The notes beneath the pieces were generated by a model. That model made no database searches. It was not told where the DNA came from and saw nothing but the letters and a program-made list of their open reading frames with translations. The translations under genes were made by a program, and so were the position numbers. From NCBI RefSeq assembly GCF_001644575.1, contig NZ_CP015596.1:4898001-4962000 (forward strand): 64,000 nt of DNA, given 5' to 3'. The stretch comes from Mycobacterium adipatum. GTDB lineage: Bacteria > Actinomycetota > Actinomycetes > Mycobacteriales > Mycobacteriaceae. The number at the start of each line of letters is the position of its first letter. The first letter of the stretch is position 1. This document shows, piece after piece, positions 1 to 12,186 of the stretch.

Positions 1-2637
<2,637 letters not shown>

Positions 2638-2641
<4 letters not shown>

Positions 2642-3279
2642 CCCGCCTGGTCCTGGGCTCGGCGTCAGCGGGTCGCCTCGGCGTGCTGCGCCACGCCGGC
2701 ATCGAGCCGGTGGTCGTGGTGTCCGATGTCGACGAGGACGCGATCATCGCGCGGATGGCCGACGCCGCCCCGGTCACGGTGGTGGCGGCGCTGGCTACCG
2801 CCAAGGCCCACCGCGTCGTCGAACTTCTCGACGCCGATATCGCCGCCGATTGCGTGGTCATCGGGTGCGATTCGATGCTGGAAGTCGACGGCGTGCTGCG
2901 GGGCAAGCCGGGCAGCGTCGAGGCCGCCCGCCGCCAGTGGCAGTCCGCGGCGGGGCGGGCCGGACTGCTGCACACCGGGCACAGCGTGGTGCGGGTCCGG
3001 GCCGGTGCCGTCACCGGCGAGACCGCCCGAACGGGTACCACCACAGTGCGTTTCGGGGTTCCCGGCGATGACGATCTGGACGCCTATCTGGCCGGCGGCG
3101 AGCCGCTCTGGGTGGCCGGCGCATTCACCTTGGACGGCCTGGGCGGCTGGTTCATCGACGGTATCGACGGGGACCCGTCCAACGTCATCGGTGTGAGCCT
3201 GCCCCTGCTGCGCCAGCTGCTGGCACAGCTGGGGGTATCGGTCGCCGCGCTGTGGGCGGCCAACCGGGTCGCCGGCTGA
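2638..3279 (+). CDS. maf: Maf-family nucleoside triphosphate pyrophosphatase
   Basis: House-cleaning enzyme (Rv3282 homologue) that hydrolyses non-canonical or modified nucleoside triphosphates to monophosphates plus PPi. The 213-residue product starts with the Maf signature [17 protein letters not shown] and carries the DSDVDE-like VSDVDED motif, the catalytic-base region [13 protein letters not shown] and the GKP loop (LRGKPGS). The GTG start overlaps the accE5 stop (GTGA), which is why this start was preferred over upstream in-frame codons. Last gene of the accD5 operon; the following gene starts 56 bp later. Confidence 0.93.
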
Positions 3280-3335
3280 CCGCTGACCTGGCGGCCCACG
3301 CGTCGAATCGGCCGGCGACGGGTAATCCACCCGGC

Positions 3336-3875
3336 ATGGCCGATACCGCCGTGCTCGTCATCGACATGCTGAACGCCTACCGGCATCCGGACGCCGACCG
3401 GTTGACCGGCAGTGTCGCCGAGATCATCGACCCGCTGTCCAACCTCATCGAGGATTCGCGGCAGCGCGACGGCGTGGACGTCGTCTACGTCAACGACAAT
3501 CACGGTGACTTCACCGGCGACTGGGATGACGTCGTGCGCGGCGCCCTCGACGGCGCACGCCCGGACCTCGTCGAACCCATCCTGCCGAGCCCCGGCTGCC
3601 TGCGGCTCACCAAGGTTCGGCACAGCGCCTTCTACTCGACCCAGCTGCACTACCTGTTGACCCAGCTCGGCACGCGCCGGGTGGTGCTCACCGGTCAGGT
3701 CACCGAGCAGTGCGTGCTCTACACCGCGCTCGATGCCTAAGTCCGCCACTACGACGTGGTGGTGCCGCGCGACGCGGTGGCGCATATCGATGCAGGTCTG
3801 GGTGAAGCCGCCTGCCAGATGATGCAGCGCAACATGAAGGCCGACATCGTGGCGGCCGCGGACTGCCTGCCCTAG
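3336..3875 (+). pseudogene. Isochorismatase-family cysteine hydrolase, interrupted by an in-frame stop
   Basis: The family hydrolyses isochorismate or amides (nicotinamidase-like). From ATG 3336 the frame encodes AVLVIDMLNAY (catalytic Asp), the KVRHSAFYSTQL lysine region and the cysteine loop VVLTGQVTEQCVLYTALDA. It then meets TAA at 3738-3740, after 134 codons. The same frame continues without further stops for 44 codons (VRHYDVVVPRDAV and on to TAG at 3873-3875). That is exactly the expected C-terminal part, including the conserved VVPRD segment. A single substitution (for example TAC or CAC to TAA) explains the break. The catalytic Cys lies before the stop, but the last strand and helix would be lost. 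Either a recent pseudogene or a sequencing error. Confidence 0.85.
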
Positions 3876-3931
3876 CCGTTTGCACCGACGGGCGCACGCG
3901 CAGCCGAACTACCCATGGGTAGGCTCATGGG

Positions 3932-4828
3932 GTGTCGCTTCCTGCCGATCCAGATCCCGCCCTCGCCGCTTATGCGCATCCCGAACGCCTGGTCACCGCG
4001 GATTGGTTGTCGGCCAATCTCGGCCGCCCCGGGTTGGCCATCGTGGAGTCCGACGAGGACGTCCTGCTCTACGACACCGGCCACATCCCCGGCGCGGTGA
4101 AGATCGACTGGCACACCGACCTCAACGACCCGAACGTCCGCGACTACATCGACGGCGCGCAGTTCGCCGACCTGATGAACCGCAAGGGCATCTCCCGCGA
4201 TGACACCGTGGTGATCTACGGCGACAAGAGCAACTGGTGGGCCGCCTACGCGCTGTGGGTATTCACCCTGTTCGGTCACCCCGACGTGCGCCTGCTCGAC
4301 GGTGGTCGTGACCTGTGGGTGAGCAACGGGCGCGACACCACGCTGGACGTGCCGAGCAAGCCGAGCACCGGCTACCCGGTCGTCGAGCGCGCCGACGCCG
4401 CGATCCGCGCGTTCCGCGAGGACGTGCTGGATGCGCTGGGCCAGGAACCGCTGATCGATGTCCGCTCGCCCCAGGAGTACACCGGCGAGCGCACTCACAT
4501 GCCCGACTACCCCGAGGAGGGCGCGCTGCGGGGCGGGCACATCCCGACCGCGGTGTCGATCCCGTGGGCCAAGGCAGCCGAGGACAGCGGGCGGTTCCGC
4601 AGCCGGGCCGACCTCGACGCGCTGTACGGCCACCTCACCGCCGACGACAAGACCATCGTCTACTGCCGCATCGGCGAACGGTCCAGCCACACCTGGTTCG
4701 TGCTGACCCACCTGCTGGGCCTGCCCAACGTCCGTAACTACGACGGGTCCTGGACCGAGTGGGGCAACGCGGTCCGGGTGCCGGTGGCCGTCGGCAGCGA
4801 ACCGGGCGCGGCACCCGGCACACGATGA
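3932..4828 (+). CDS. sseA: Thiosulfate sulfurtransferase SseA
   Basis: Two-domain rhodanese (Rv3283 homologue) moving sulfane sulfur, for example thiosulfate to thiol acceptors. The 298 residues comprise an inactive N-terminal rhodanese domain (about 20-140) and a catalytic C-terminal domain (about 165-290). The active loop is [12 protein letters not shown], with Cys245 as sulfur carrier. The CRIGER loop and very close match to M. tuberculosis SseA make the assignment firm. The GTG start at 3932 gives SLPADPDP, matching the homologue. The stop overlaps the ATG of the SufE-like gene (ATGA), so sulfur transfer between the two products is likely. Confidence 0.96.
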   Translation: MSLPADPDPALAAYAHPERLVTADWLSANLGRPGLAIVESDEDVLLYDTGHIPGAVKIDWHTDLNDPNVRDYIDGAQFADLMNRKGISRDDTVVIYGDKSNWWAAYALWVFTLFGHPDVRLLDGGRDLWVSNGRDTTLDVPSKPSTGYPVVERADAAIRAFREDVLDALGQEPLIDVRSPQEYTGERTHMPDYPEEGALRGGHIPTAVSIPWAKAAEDSGRFRSRADLDALYGHLTADDKTIVYCRIGERSSHTWFVLTHLLGLPNVRNYDGSWTEWGNAVRVPVAVGSEPGAAPGTR

Positions 4829-5241
4829 CCCTGCCCGCGGCGCTCGCCGAGGTCGTCGGGGAGTTCGGCGCGGTCACCGGCCAGGACAAGCTGCAGCTTC
4901 TGCTGGAGTTCGCCAATGAGCTTCCGGCGTTACCGTCGCACCTGGAGGAGGCCGCGATGGAGCCCGTCCCCGAGTGTCAGTCCCCGCTGTTCCTCGATGT
5001 CGACGCGACCGATCCCGAGCATGTGCGGCTGTATTTCAGCGCACCCGCCGAAGCGCCCACCACCCGGGGGTTCGCCTCGATCCTCGCGGCCGGCCTGGAC
5101 GGGCAGTCCGCTGCCGACATCCTGGCCGTGCCCGACGATTTCTATGCCGACCTGGGCCTGGCCGCCTTGATCAGCCCGCTGCGACTGCGCGGGATGTCGG
5201 CGATGCTGGCCCGGATCAAGCGGCGGTTACGCGCGAGCTGA
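4825..5241 (+). CDS. SufE-like sulfur acceptor protein
   Basis: Rv3284 homologue, 138 residues, SufE family. SufE proteins take persulfide sulfur from a sulfur donor and pass it on for Fe-S cluster assembly. The expected active Cys is present at residue 51 (VPECQSPLF), the same position as in E. coli SufE. The C-terminal [13 protein letters not shown] segment is also typical (family pattern SRxNGL). It is translationally coupled to sseA, which suggests SseA as the donor rather than SufS; that is inference. No SufS or other suf gene lies in this window. Confidence 0.92.
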   Translation: MTLPAALAEVVGEFGAVTGQDKLQLLLEFANELPALPSHLEEAAMEPVPECQSPLFLDVDATDPEHVRLYFSAPAEAPTTRGFASILAAGLDGQSAADILAVPDDFYADLGLAALISPLRLRGMSAMLARIKRRLRAS

Positions 5242-5290
5242 GCAGCGACGAGCCGCTGTGAGGGACATCACCGTTGTCGCTGGTGTCAAT

Positions 5291-5308
5291 ATTGCCGACC
5301 ACGGCAAT
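5291..5308. other. Inverted repeat ATTGCC-N6-GGCAAT
   Basis: Perfect 6-bp arms separated by GACCAC, in the 199-bp gap between the sufE-like gene and the phosphatase-superfamily gene. It could be an operator for the downstream gene or a weak terminator hairpin. A good ribosome-binding site (AGGAAAGGGG, 5421-5430) precedes the downstream ATG. Nothing else in this gap is recognisable. Confidence 0.35.
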
Positions 5309-5440
5309 TCCCGCCGATCCGTGCCAGAATGGCCGGTAGCCAGCTAACTGGCCAGCGCCGTCCGCAGCGCCTGCCCCGGCCATCCACCCGGCGCGGGCGG
5401 GGCCAGTAGCAAAGGACGATCAGGAAAGGGGCCCAGCTCG

Positions 5441-6874
5441 ATGAATCGGCAGGCCAGAGACGTCATTCTGTATGAACTCAACGAAGTGCCGTGGGATGTC
5501 GTCGACATCTACGTCAAGCACCGTCCCGACTCGCACATCGCCGCGCTGCTGGCCGAGGGTCAGTCGCTGACCACCGTGCACGAGGACCGCGAAGAGTTGC
5601 AGGGCCTGCAGCCGTGGCGCACCTGGCCCACCCTGCACACCTCCTCCTACGAGCACAACTCCTTCGACCTGGGGCAGGACCCCTCGACATTCCGCGGCGA
5701 CCCGATCTGGGATGTGGCCGAGCGGGCCGGCCTGTCCGTCGGATTGTTCGGCCCGATGCAGAGCTGGCCGGCACGGCAGTTCACGCACGGCGGTTTCTAC
5801 GTGCCGGATACCTTTGCCTCCGACGCCAAGACCTATCCGCCCGCGCTGGAACGGTTTCAGGCGTTCAACCTGGCGATGACAGGAGAGAACGGCTTCTCCC
5901 CCGATTCGGCGTTGAGCCCCAAGGCATTGGCCGGCACGGCCGTGGACCTGGTGCGGCTCGGACTGACCCCGCGGGCCACCGCCACGCTGGCCACCCATCT
6001 GGTCAAGGAGCGAATCGACCCGCGCTACAAGGCTTTCCGGTCGGCAATGCAGGCGCCGCTGAGCTTCGACCTGTACTGGCGCCAGCACCGCAAGACCAAG
6101 CCGCGTCTCAGCGTCTTCTTCACCAACCACGTCGCCGGCATGATGCACCGGTTCTGGGGCGACGGGATGCCCGGGTACACCGAGAAGTACGAGTACGACG
6201 CCGACGAGGTGTACGGCAGTTTCATCATCGCCGCCATGGACATCACCGACCGCCAGATGGGGCGCATCCGTAAGTACCTGGCCAAGCATCCGCAGTCGAT
6301 GCTGGTGCTGTCGGCCAGCATGGGCCAGGGTCCGGTGGCGGTGCCCAAGCTCGACGGCGGCCGGTTCGTCCTCGACGATCACACCAAGCTGGTGGCCACG
6401 CTCGGCCTCAAGCCCGCCGAGGTGGCCCTGGCGATGTACCCGATGCTCTCTCTGGTGTTCGAATCCGAGGCCGACGCCGCCGAAGCGGTGGCACCGCTGG
6501 AGTCGGTTCTGGTCAACGGCACCGACCGACTGTTCGCCCGGTTGCGGGTGGAGGGCAAGACCGTCACCTTCGGCATCGACTACACCGTCCCCGGCGAGGA
6601 CACCACGACGGTGACCGTGCGCCCCTCCGGCGCCGCCACCGCCGTGAACGTGCCGGCCACCGACCTCGGGCTGAGCGTGCATGCGCGGATCGGCGGGGTG
6701 AACACCGGTTACCACATCCCGGAGGGCATTTTGCTGGCCGCGGGCGCCGGCGTCACCGCGGACCCATCCCGCAAGGAGGTCGACATCCTCGACGTGGCGC
6801 CGTCACTGTTGGCCAACGCGCTCGGTGTGGAGCCGGCACCGTCGATGAAGGGCATCCCCACCCTCTTCGGCTGA
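5441..6874 (+). CDS. Alkaline-phosphatase-superfamily (type I phosphodiesterase-like) protein
   Basis: A 477-residue cytoplasmic-looking protein with no signal peptide. The fold assignment comes from the N-terminal strand VILYELNEV, the candidate nucleophile region WRTWPTLHTSSYEHN (Thr/Ser near 64-69), the FFTNHVAGMMHRFWG metal-site-like segment (residues 226-240) and the late strand MLVLSASMG. In active family members that last motif is normally SDHG; here it reads SASMGQG, so one metal-binding Asp-His pair seems absent. Similar proteins occur in surface polysaccharide gene sets. It interrupts the M. tuberculosis gene order between Rv3284 and accA3. Function unknown; could be a divergent phosphodiesterase or sulfatase-like enzyme or a non-catalytic relative. 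Confidence 0.65.
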   Translation: MNRQARDVILYELNEVPWDVVDIYVKHRPDSHIAALLAEGQSLTTVHEDREELQGLQPWRTWPTLHTSSYEHNSFDLGQDPSTFRGDPIWDVAERAGLSVGLFGPMQSWPARQFTHGGFYVPDTFASDAKTYPPALERFQAFNLAMTGENGFSPDSALSPKALAGTAVDLVRLGLTPRATATLATHLVKERIDPRYKAFRSAMQAPLSFDLYWRQHRKTKPRLSVFFTNHVAGMMHRFWGDGMPGYTEKYEYDADEVYGSFIIAAMDITDRQMGRIRKYLAKHPQSMLVLSASMGQGPVAVPKLDGGRFVLDDHTKLVATLGLKPAEVALAMYPMLSLVFESEADAAEAVAPLESVLVNGTDRLFARLRVEGKTVTFGIDYTVPGEDTTTVTVRPSGAATAVNVPATDLGLSVHARIGGVNTGYHIPEGILLAAGAGVTADPSRKEVDILDVAPSLLANALGVEPAPSMKGIPTLFG

Positions 6875-6898
6875 ACCCGCTTCTCGACTGCTGTCAAA

Positions 6899-6933
6899 CA
6901 ACGGCGGCGCCCCGTTCCGGGGCGCCGCCGTTG
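6899..6933 (+). terminator. Strong GC-rich hairpin terminator
   Basis: A perfect 15-bp stem (CAACGGCGGCGCCCC and its complement) around the 5-nt loop GTTCC begins 25 bp after the phosphatase-superfamily stop. There is no T-tract, which is usual for mycobacterial hairpin terminators. It isolates accA3 from upstream transcription. Confidence 0.85.
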
Positions 6934-7101
6934 CGGTCAGACGGTGCATTCGCGGGCATTCCCGCAGCACAGCTACCGAGCACGTCAAACGTACCGACGA
7001 GTAACAAGCGTGGCTTACCGAAAGGGTAACGGTAACTTGCCGGAAAATCGGGGGTCCGACTCGCCACCCCGGAATTGGACACATAAACTTCGCCCGATAC
7101 A

Positions 7102-8941
<1,840 letters not shown>

Positions 8942-8953
8942 CACTCGTCCACT

Positions 8954-9000
8954 GGCCACTTATGGCACGGATTCTCGGGAATCCGATGCCATAAGTGGCC
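8954..9000 (+). terminator. Long hairpin terminator after accA3
   Basis: Arms GGCCACTTATGGCA (8954-8967) and its complement (8987-9000) continue inward as CGGATT/AATCCG. One bulged A separates the two stem parts, and the loop is 6 nt (CTCGGG). The total is about 20 bp of pairing, starting 12 bp after the accA3 stop. It could serve as terminator or attenuator for the small gene that follows 21 bp later. Confidence 0.8.
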
Positions 9001-9021
9001 ATTCGGCATTCTGGAGGCGCG

Positions 9022-9354
9022 ATGGAACCCGTCGAGATCAACAACGGCCAGTGGTACCTGCGTGGGCTGCGCTGCGATGACCGTGTCGACGATCGCCCAG
9101 CCCTGACCGACATGGGCGAGGACGATCTGGACTACGTCCATGACGCGGCCGACGGCTGGGTCGACGACACCCGCTACACCTGGGCGGTCTGCGAACCGAC
9201 CACCGGCGAGATGCTGGCCGAGGTGGCCCTGGACCCCGTCTCGGGCCACATGTCGAGCCGGGCCCGGCCGGGCTTCGAGGACGTCGCCGCGATATCCGAG
9301 GACACCGTGCGCCGCTACGCCTCGGCCGCGCTGGGCCTGCAGGTGCACACTTAA
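9022..9354 (+). CDS. Small conserved mycobacterial protein (GNAT-like N-terminus)
   Basis: A 110-residue acidic protein starting MEPVEINNGQWYLRGLR, preceded by GGAGG (9013-9017). The first 80 residues resemble the N-terminal strands of RimJ/RimL-type GNAT acetyltransferases (WYLRGLR..., then TWAVCEPTTGEMLAEVAL). The acetyl-CoA-binding Q/RxxGxG/A loop is absent, so acetyltransferase activity is unlikely. The C-terminus ends in an RRYASAALGLQVHT helix. It converges with the nucleotidyltransferase gene, overlapping its stop codon by 4 nt. Function unknown. Confidence 0.7.
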   Translation: MEPVEINNGQWYLRGLRCDDRVDDRPALTDMGEDDLDYVHDAADGWVDDTRYTWAVCEPTTGEMLAEVALDPVSGHMSSRARPGFEDVAAISEDTVRRYASAALGLQVHT

Positions 9355-9908
9355 CCGGGTTCGTCGATATCGGCGCCGGTGGCCAGGTCAGCGCATTCCA
9401 CCGCGATGACATCGGCGCGGGTCCGCAGGAACGGACCGGCGCCCACGTCACCGTTCAGCCCCGCCAGCAGCTCCGGGAAATGCCGGTGTGCGATGACGAC
9501 GGGATGGCCCGGGCGACCCTCATACACCGCCCTGGCCAGCCCGGACGACCCCGTCCGGGCCGCGTCGAGCACCCTGCGCACCACGTCGGCGCCGATATCC
9601 GGGGTGTCCACCAGGTGCACGACGGCCCACGCCGCATCCGCCGCGGCGTTCAGCCCGGCCCGCAGGGAGGCCGAGAGCCCGTCGGACCAGTCGGGGGCGT
9701 GTACCGCACGGCCCGGGACGGGTATCTCCACGGCGTCCGCGCCCGCCGCGCCAAGCACCACGATCACCTCATCGCAGCCGCCGCGATCCAGGGCCGCAAC
9801 CGCCCGCTCTAGCCAATACCCTTCTGCGGCGAGAACTTTCGGCTGGCCATACCGACTACCGGCGCCGGCGGCGAGAACCACGCCGACAGCGCGGGCGTCA
9901 CTGGACAT
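9351..9908 (-). CDS. MobA-like NTP transferase (molybdenum cofactor nucleotidyltransferase family)
   Basis: 185-residue nucleotidyltransferase of the MobA/MocA type, which transfers GMP or CMP to molybdopterin. The N-terminal nucleotide-binding signature VGVVLAAGAGSRYGQPK is clear, followed by the metal-binding Asp of LVDTPDIGADVV and a C-terminal RPGHPVVIAHRHFPEL segment shared with MocA-type enzymes. ATG 9908 gives MSSDARAVGV; the longer open frame upstream is low-complexity and non-homologous. No molybdoenzyme or Moco biosynthesis gene lies nearby, so the substrate is open; it resembles single MocA-like genes adjoining CO-dehydrogenase-family operons. Confidence 0.8.
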   Translation of the reverse strand: MSSDARAVGVVLAAGAGSRYGQPKVLAAEGYWLERAVAALDRGGCDEVIVVLGAAGADAVEIPVPGRAVHAPDWSDGLSASLRAGLNAAADAAWAVVHLVDTPDIGADVVRRVLDAARTGSSGLARAVYEGRPGHPVVIAHRHFPELLAGLNGDVGAGPFLRTRADVIAVECADLATGADIDEPG

Positions 9909-10193
9909 GACACCAGTGTGCCGGTGACGACGTCCGGGCCGAAAGCGGCCGGGCCGTCCGCGTGTTCCTGAGAGTCCGGTAAGGCAATTGTTCGCCATGA
10001 TCATGTGGCGTAGGGTCGGTACCAGGTTGAGTTCACAGCCGGCATCACGCGTCATCGCACTCACGGGGCCCACGAGAGTCCCCGCAGACATTCCTCAAGC
10101 CCATGGGGTCGATTCTTTTCGAACTTCGCACACGCGGACGCGTGCCCGCACGATCAGGTTCATCCAGGTGCATCCGACTGATGGAGTCCGCAA

Positions 10194-10565
10194 ATGTCCC
10201 ACCTCAGCGCCACCGCGCGAATGGCCGCCCCGCAACACCTCACCCGCGACCGGGCGACCTACACGAGCCAGTCCCTACCCCCTTCGACCGTGGTGATCAC
10301 CGTCGAGGGCGAACTCGACGCCGCCAACACCGCGCACTTCGGCTCTTATGTCGAACTGCGACTGGGCACCGCCGACAAGCTGGTGCTCGATCTCAGCGGA
10401 GTGACATTCTTTGCCGCAGAGGCATTTTCAGCTGTACACAAGGTCAGCGTGCAAGCCGCCGGCCAGAATGTCCAGTGGAACCTGCTGACCAGCGACCCGG
10501 TCGAGCGGATGCTGCGGATCTGCGATCCCGATCACGCGCTCACCGATCTGCGCCGCGCGGGCTGA
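10194..10565 (+). CDS. STAS-domain anti-sigma factor antagonist-like protein
   Basis: A 123-residue STAS protein (SpoIIAA/RsbV fold). Anti-anti-sigma factors bind the anti-sigma kinase (here RsbW) and free the sigma factor. The strand TVVITVEGELDAANTAHFG (32-50) and the KLVLDLSGVTFFAAEAFSAV segment (62-81) are diagnostic. In regulated members the second segment contains a phosphorylatable Ser/Thr (FxDSSG or FxGTxG). Here it is FFAAEA (72-77), so no phospho-acceptor is visible. It converges on sigF with a 1-bp gap and no terminator between. Start ATG 10194 has a TGGAG ribosome site. The 285-bp gap before it shows no clear promoter. Likely a SigF-network partner, constitutively in the unphosphorylated-like state. 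Confidence 0.85.
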   Translation: MSHLSATARMAAPQHLTRDRATYTSQSLPPSTVVITVEGELDAANTAHFGSYVELRLGTADKLVLDLSGVTFFAAEAFSAVHKVSVQAAGQNVQWNLLTSDPVERMLRICDPDHALTDLRRAG

Positions 10566-10566
10566 A

Positions 10567-11319
10567 CTACTGCAACTCGTCGCGCAAGCGGGCCAGGGAT
10601 TTCGCCAGCAAGCGCGAGACATGCATCTGGGAGATGCCCACCCGCTCGGCGATCTGCGACTGCGTCATCGACTCGAAGAACCTCAGGATCAGCACCGTGC
10701 GTTCACGCTCGGGCAGGGTGGCCAACAGCGGCCGCAGCGCCTCTCGGTTCTCGATCTGATCCAGCGCATCGTCGGATGAACCCAGCGTGTCGGCGATCGC
10801 CGGGGCCTCGTCATCACCGGAACCACCACTGTCGATGGACAGCGTGTTGTACGAGCTGCCGGCGATCAGGCCCTCGACCACCTCTTCGCGATCCATCCCG
10901 AGTTCGGCGGCGAGTTCGCTGGGGGTCGGCGCATGGCCCAGCCGCTGTGACAGCTCGGCGGTCGCCGCACCCAAACGCAGGTGCAGTTCCTTGAGCCGGC
11001 GCGGCACCTTCACCGACCAGCCGTTGTCCCGGAAGTGCCTGCGCACCTCCCCCATGATGGTGGGGACGGCATAGGACGCGAAGTCCGAGCCGGCATCGAC
11101 GTCAAAGCGGTTGACCGCGTTGACCAAACCGACGCGCGCTACCTGCACCAGGTCGTCGCGCGCTTCACCGCGCCCCTCGAACCGGCGCGCGATGTGATCG
11201 GCCAGCGGCAGGCAGCGTTGCACAATCCGCTCGCGTTGACGTGCGAATTGTGCTGAGCCATCGGGGAGTTCGCGGAGCTCGCGGAACATCTCGATGACGT
11301 CGGCGTATTCCGAGCTCAC
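10567..11319 (-). CDS. sigF: RNA polymerase sigma factor SigF
   Basis: Group 3 stress and stationary-phase sigma factor, 250 residues. Region 2 contains DDLVQVARVGLVNAVNRFD and the -10 recognition helix DFASYAVPTIMGEVRRHFRD. Region 3 (WSVKVPRRLKELHLRL) and the region 4 HTH (TQSQIAERVGISQMHVSRLLAKSL) are intact. The GTG start overlaps the rsbW stop (GTGA), giving coupled synthesis of sigma and anti-sigma factor. Transcribed from the SigF-type promoter upstream of rsbW (11770-11796), so it is autoregulated. Confidence 0.97.
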   Translation of the reverse strand: MSSEYADVIEMFRELRELPDGSAQFARQRERIVQRCLPLADHIARRFEGRGEARDDLVQVARVGLVNAVNRFDVDAGSDFASYAVPTIMGEVRRHFRDNGWSVKVPRRLKELHLRLGAATAELSQRLGHAPTPSELAAELGMDREEVVEGLIAGSSYNTLSIDSGGSGDDEAPAIADTLGSSDDALDQIENREALRPLLATLPERERTVLILRFFESMTQSQIAERVGISQMHVSRLLAKSLARLRDELQ

Positions 11320-11741
11320 TGCAGCAGGCTCGCTCGTCTCGCAGTGAGCGCGATCCCGAATACGCCGTCGCCGTCGTTGAAGGTGCTGACCTCATCGGTC
11401 AGTGAGTTGAGCACATGCCAGCTGAAGCTGCCGGGAGACACGATCGCCTCCTCGTCGCCGTCGCAGGTCGCCGATGCGCGCACCACCAGCGCATCCGCGC
11501 GCGGTTCGACGCGCACCACCAGGGCCGAACCGGCCACCGCGGACCGGATCAACCTGGTGGCGGCCTCGTCGACCGCCAGCCGCAAATCCGAGACCGCGTC
11601 GAAATCCAGATCCTCGAACGTAGCGACAGCGGACACCAGAGCCCGCAGCACGGCCAGGTTCTCCACGGTGGCCGCCACCCGAAGTTCGACCGATCTGTCC
11701 GCGACGGCCGCACCATCGTGCGTGCCCGTACTCTGCACCAT
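11316..11741 (-). CDS. rsbW: Anti-sigma F factor RsbW/UsfX
   Basis: A 141-residue GHKL-ATPase-type anti-sigma factor (Rv3287c homologue) that sequesters SigF. The fold is recognised from SVELRVAATVENLAVLRALV, the N-box region DLRLAVDEAATRLI (acidic base and Asn-equivalent) and the C-terminal G-rich ATP lid region (STFNDGDGVFGIALTARR). As in other mycobacterial RsbW proteins, kinase activity may be weak or absent. Start ATG 11741 follows a strong AGGAGG; the longer upstream frame runs through the promoter and is excluded. First gene of the rsbW-sigF operon. Confidence 0.95.
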   Translation of the reverse strand: MVQSTGTHDGAAVADRSVELRVAATVENLAVLRALVSAVATFEDLDFDAVSDLRLAVDEAATRLIRSAVAGSALVVRVEPRADALVVRASATCDGDEEAIVSPGSFSWHVLNSLTDEVSTFNDGDGVFGIALTARRASLLQ

Positions 11742-11769
11742 CTGACCTCCTGCTGAATCCGCTCGGAGG

Positions 11770-11796
11770 TTACCCCACATCGGCGGGTCGCTAACC
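11770..11796 (-). promoter_or_regulatory. SigF-type promoter of rsbW-sigF
   Basis: Read leftward: GGTTA (11796-11792), 16 bp, GGGTAA (11775-11770). This fits the mycobacterial SigF consensus GGTTT-N15-17-GGGTAY and lies 28 bp upstream of the rsbW ATG. It implies positive autoregulation of sigF. Confidence 0.85.
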
Positions 11797-11903
11797 AACG
11801 GTGTTGACCGACACAGCGGTGCGTCCTCGAACAGAGTGCGGGCCACCCCAGGCGAGCGCCGGACGCCCCGCGCGCGGGCGATCGTGTCGACCCGCCCGGC
11901 GAG

Positions 11904-11909
11904 TACCCT
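11904..11909 (+). promoter_or_regulatory. -10 element (TACCCT) of the small acidic protein gene
   Basis: A TANNNT hexamer ends 6 bp before ATG 11916. No ribosome-binding site is visible, so a leaderless transcript is likely. Confidence 0.45.
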
Positions 11910-11915
11910 CGAGTC

Positions 11916-12113
11916 ATGACCAGACCAGTTCCCGACGAGGTGCCCGAGGCCGACGCCATCGAGCAGTCCCGCGACGACTCGGAGCCGGTATCTGACCCCG
12001 AGGCCCCCGACCTTGCCGGCGACGCGCCACCGTTGGAGGTCGGCACCGCCGATTGGCAGGAACAGGCCACCGCTGTCGAAGCGGATGCCGATGAGTTCGA
12101 TCGGCGCGACTGA
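11916..12113 (+). CDS. Small acidic conserved hypothetical protein
   Basis: A 65-residue, highly acidic, Pro-rich protein (MTRPVPDEVPEADAIEQ to DEFDRRD) with no membrane segment and no recognised domain; probably intrinsically disordered. Codon use and third-position GC fit a real gene, and similar small proteins occur widely in mycobacteria. Divergent from rsbW, with about 175 bp between them. Function unknown. Confidence 0.65.
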   Translation: MTRPVPDEVPEADAIEQSRDDSEPVSDPEAPDLAGDAPPLEVGTADWQEQATAVEADADEFDRRD

Positions 12114-12150
12114 CTGACCGGGCATTCCCGACGGCATCGCGAGATCCGTG

Positions 12151-12177
12151 GGTTTGCACCCGACACACAGTGGGCAC
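12151..12177 (+). promoter_or_regulatory. SigF-like promoter of the DoxX-family gene
   Basis: GGTTT (12151-12155), 16 bp, GGGCAC (12172-12177). It differs from the SigF -10 consensus GGGTAY at one base. It ends 9 bp before ATG 12187, so the message would be essentially leaderless. Confidence 0.6.
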
Positions 12178-12186
12178 TCTCGCGCC

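Noticed and set aside
6934-7097. Possible riboswitch or small RNA upstream of accA3
   Set aside because: No recognisable conserved aptamer or hairpin pair; only short imperfect repeats around GCGGGCATTCCCGC.
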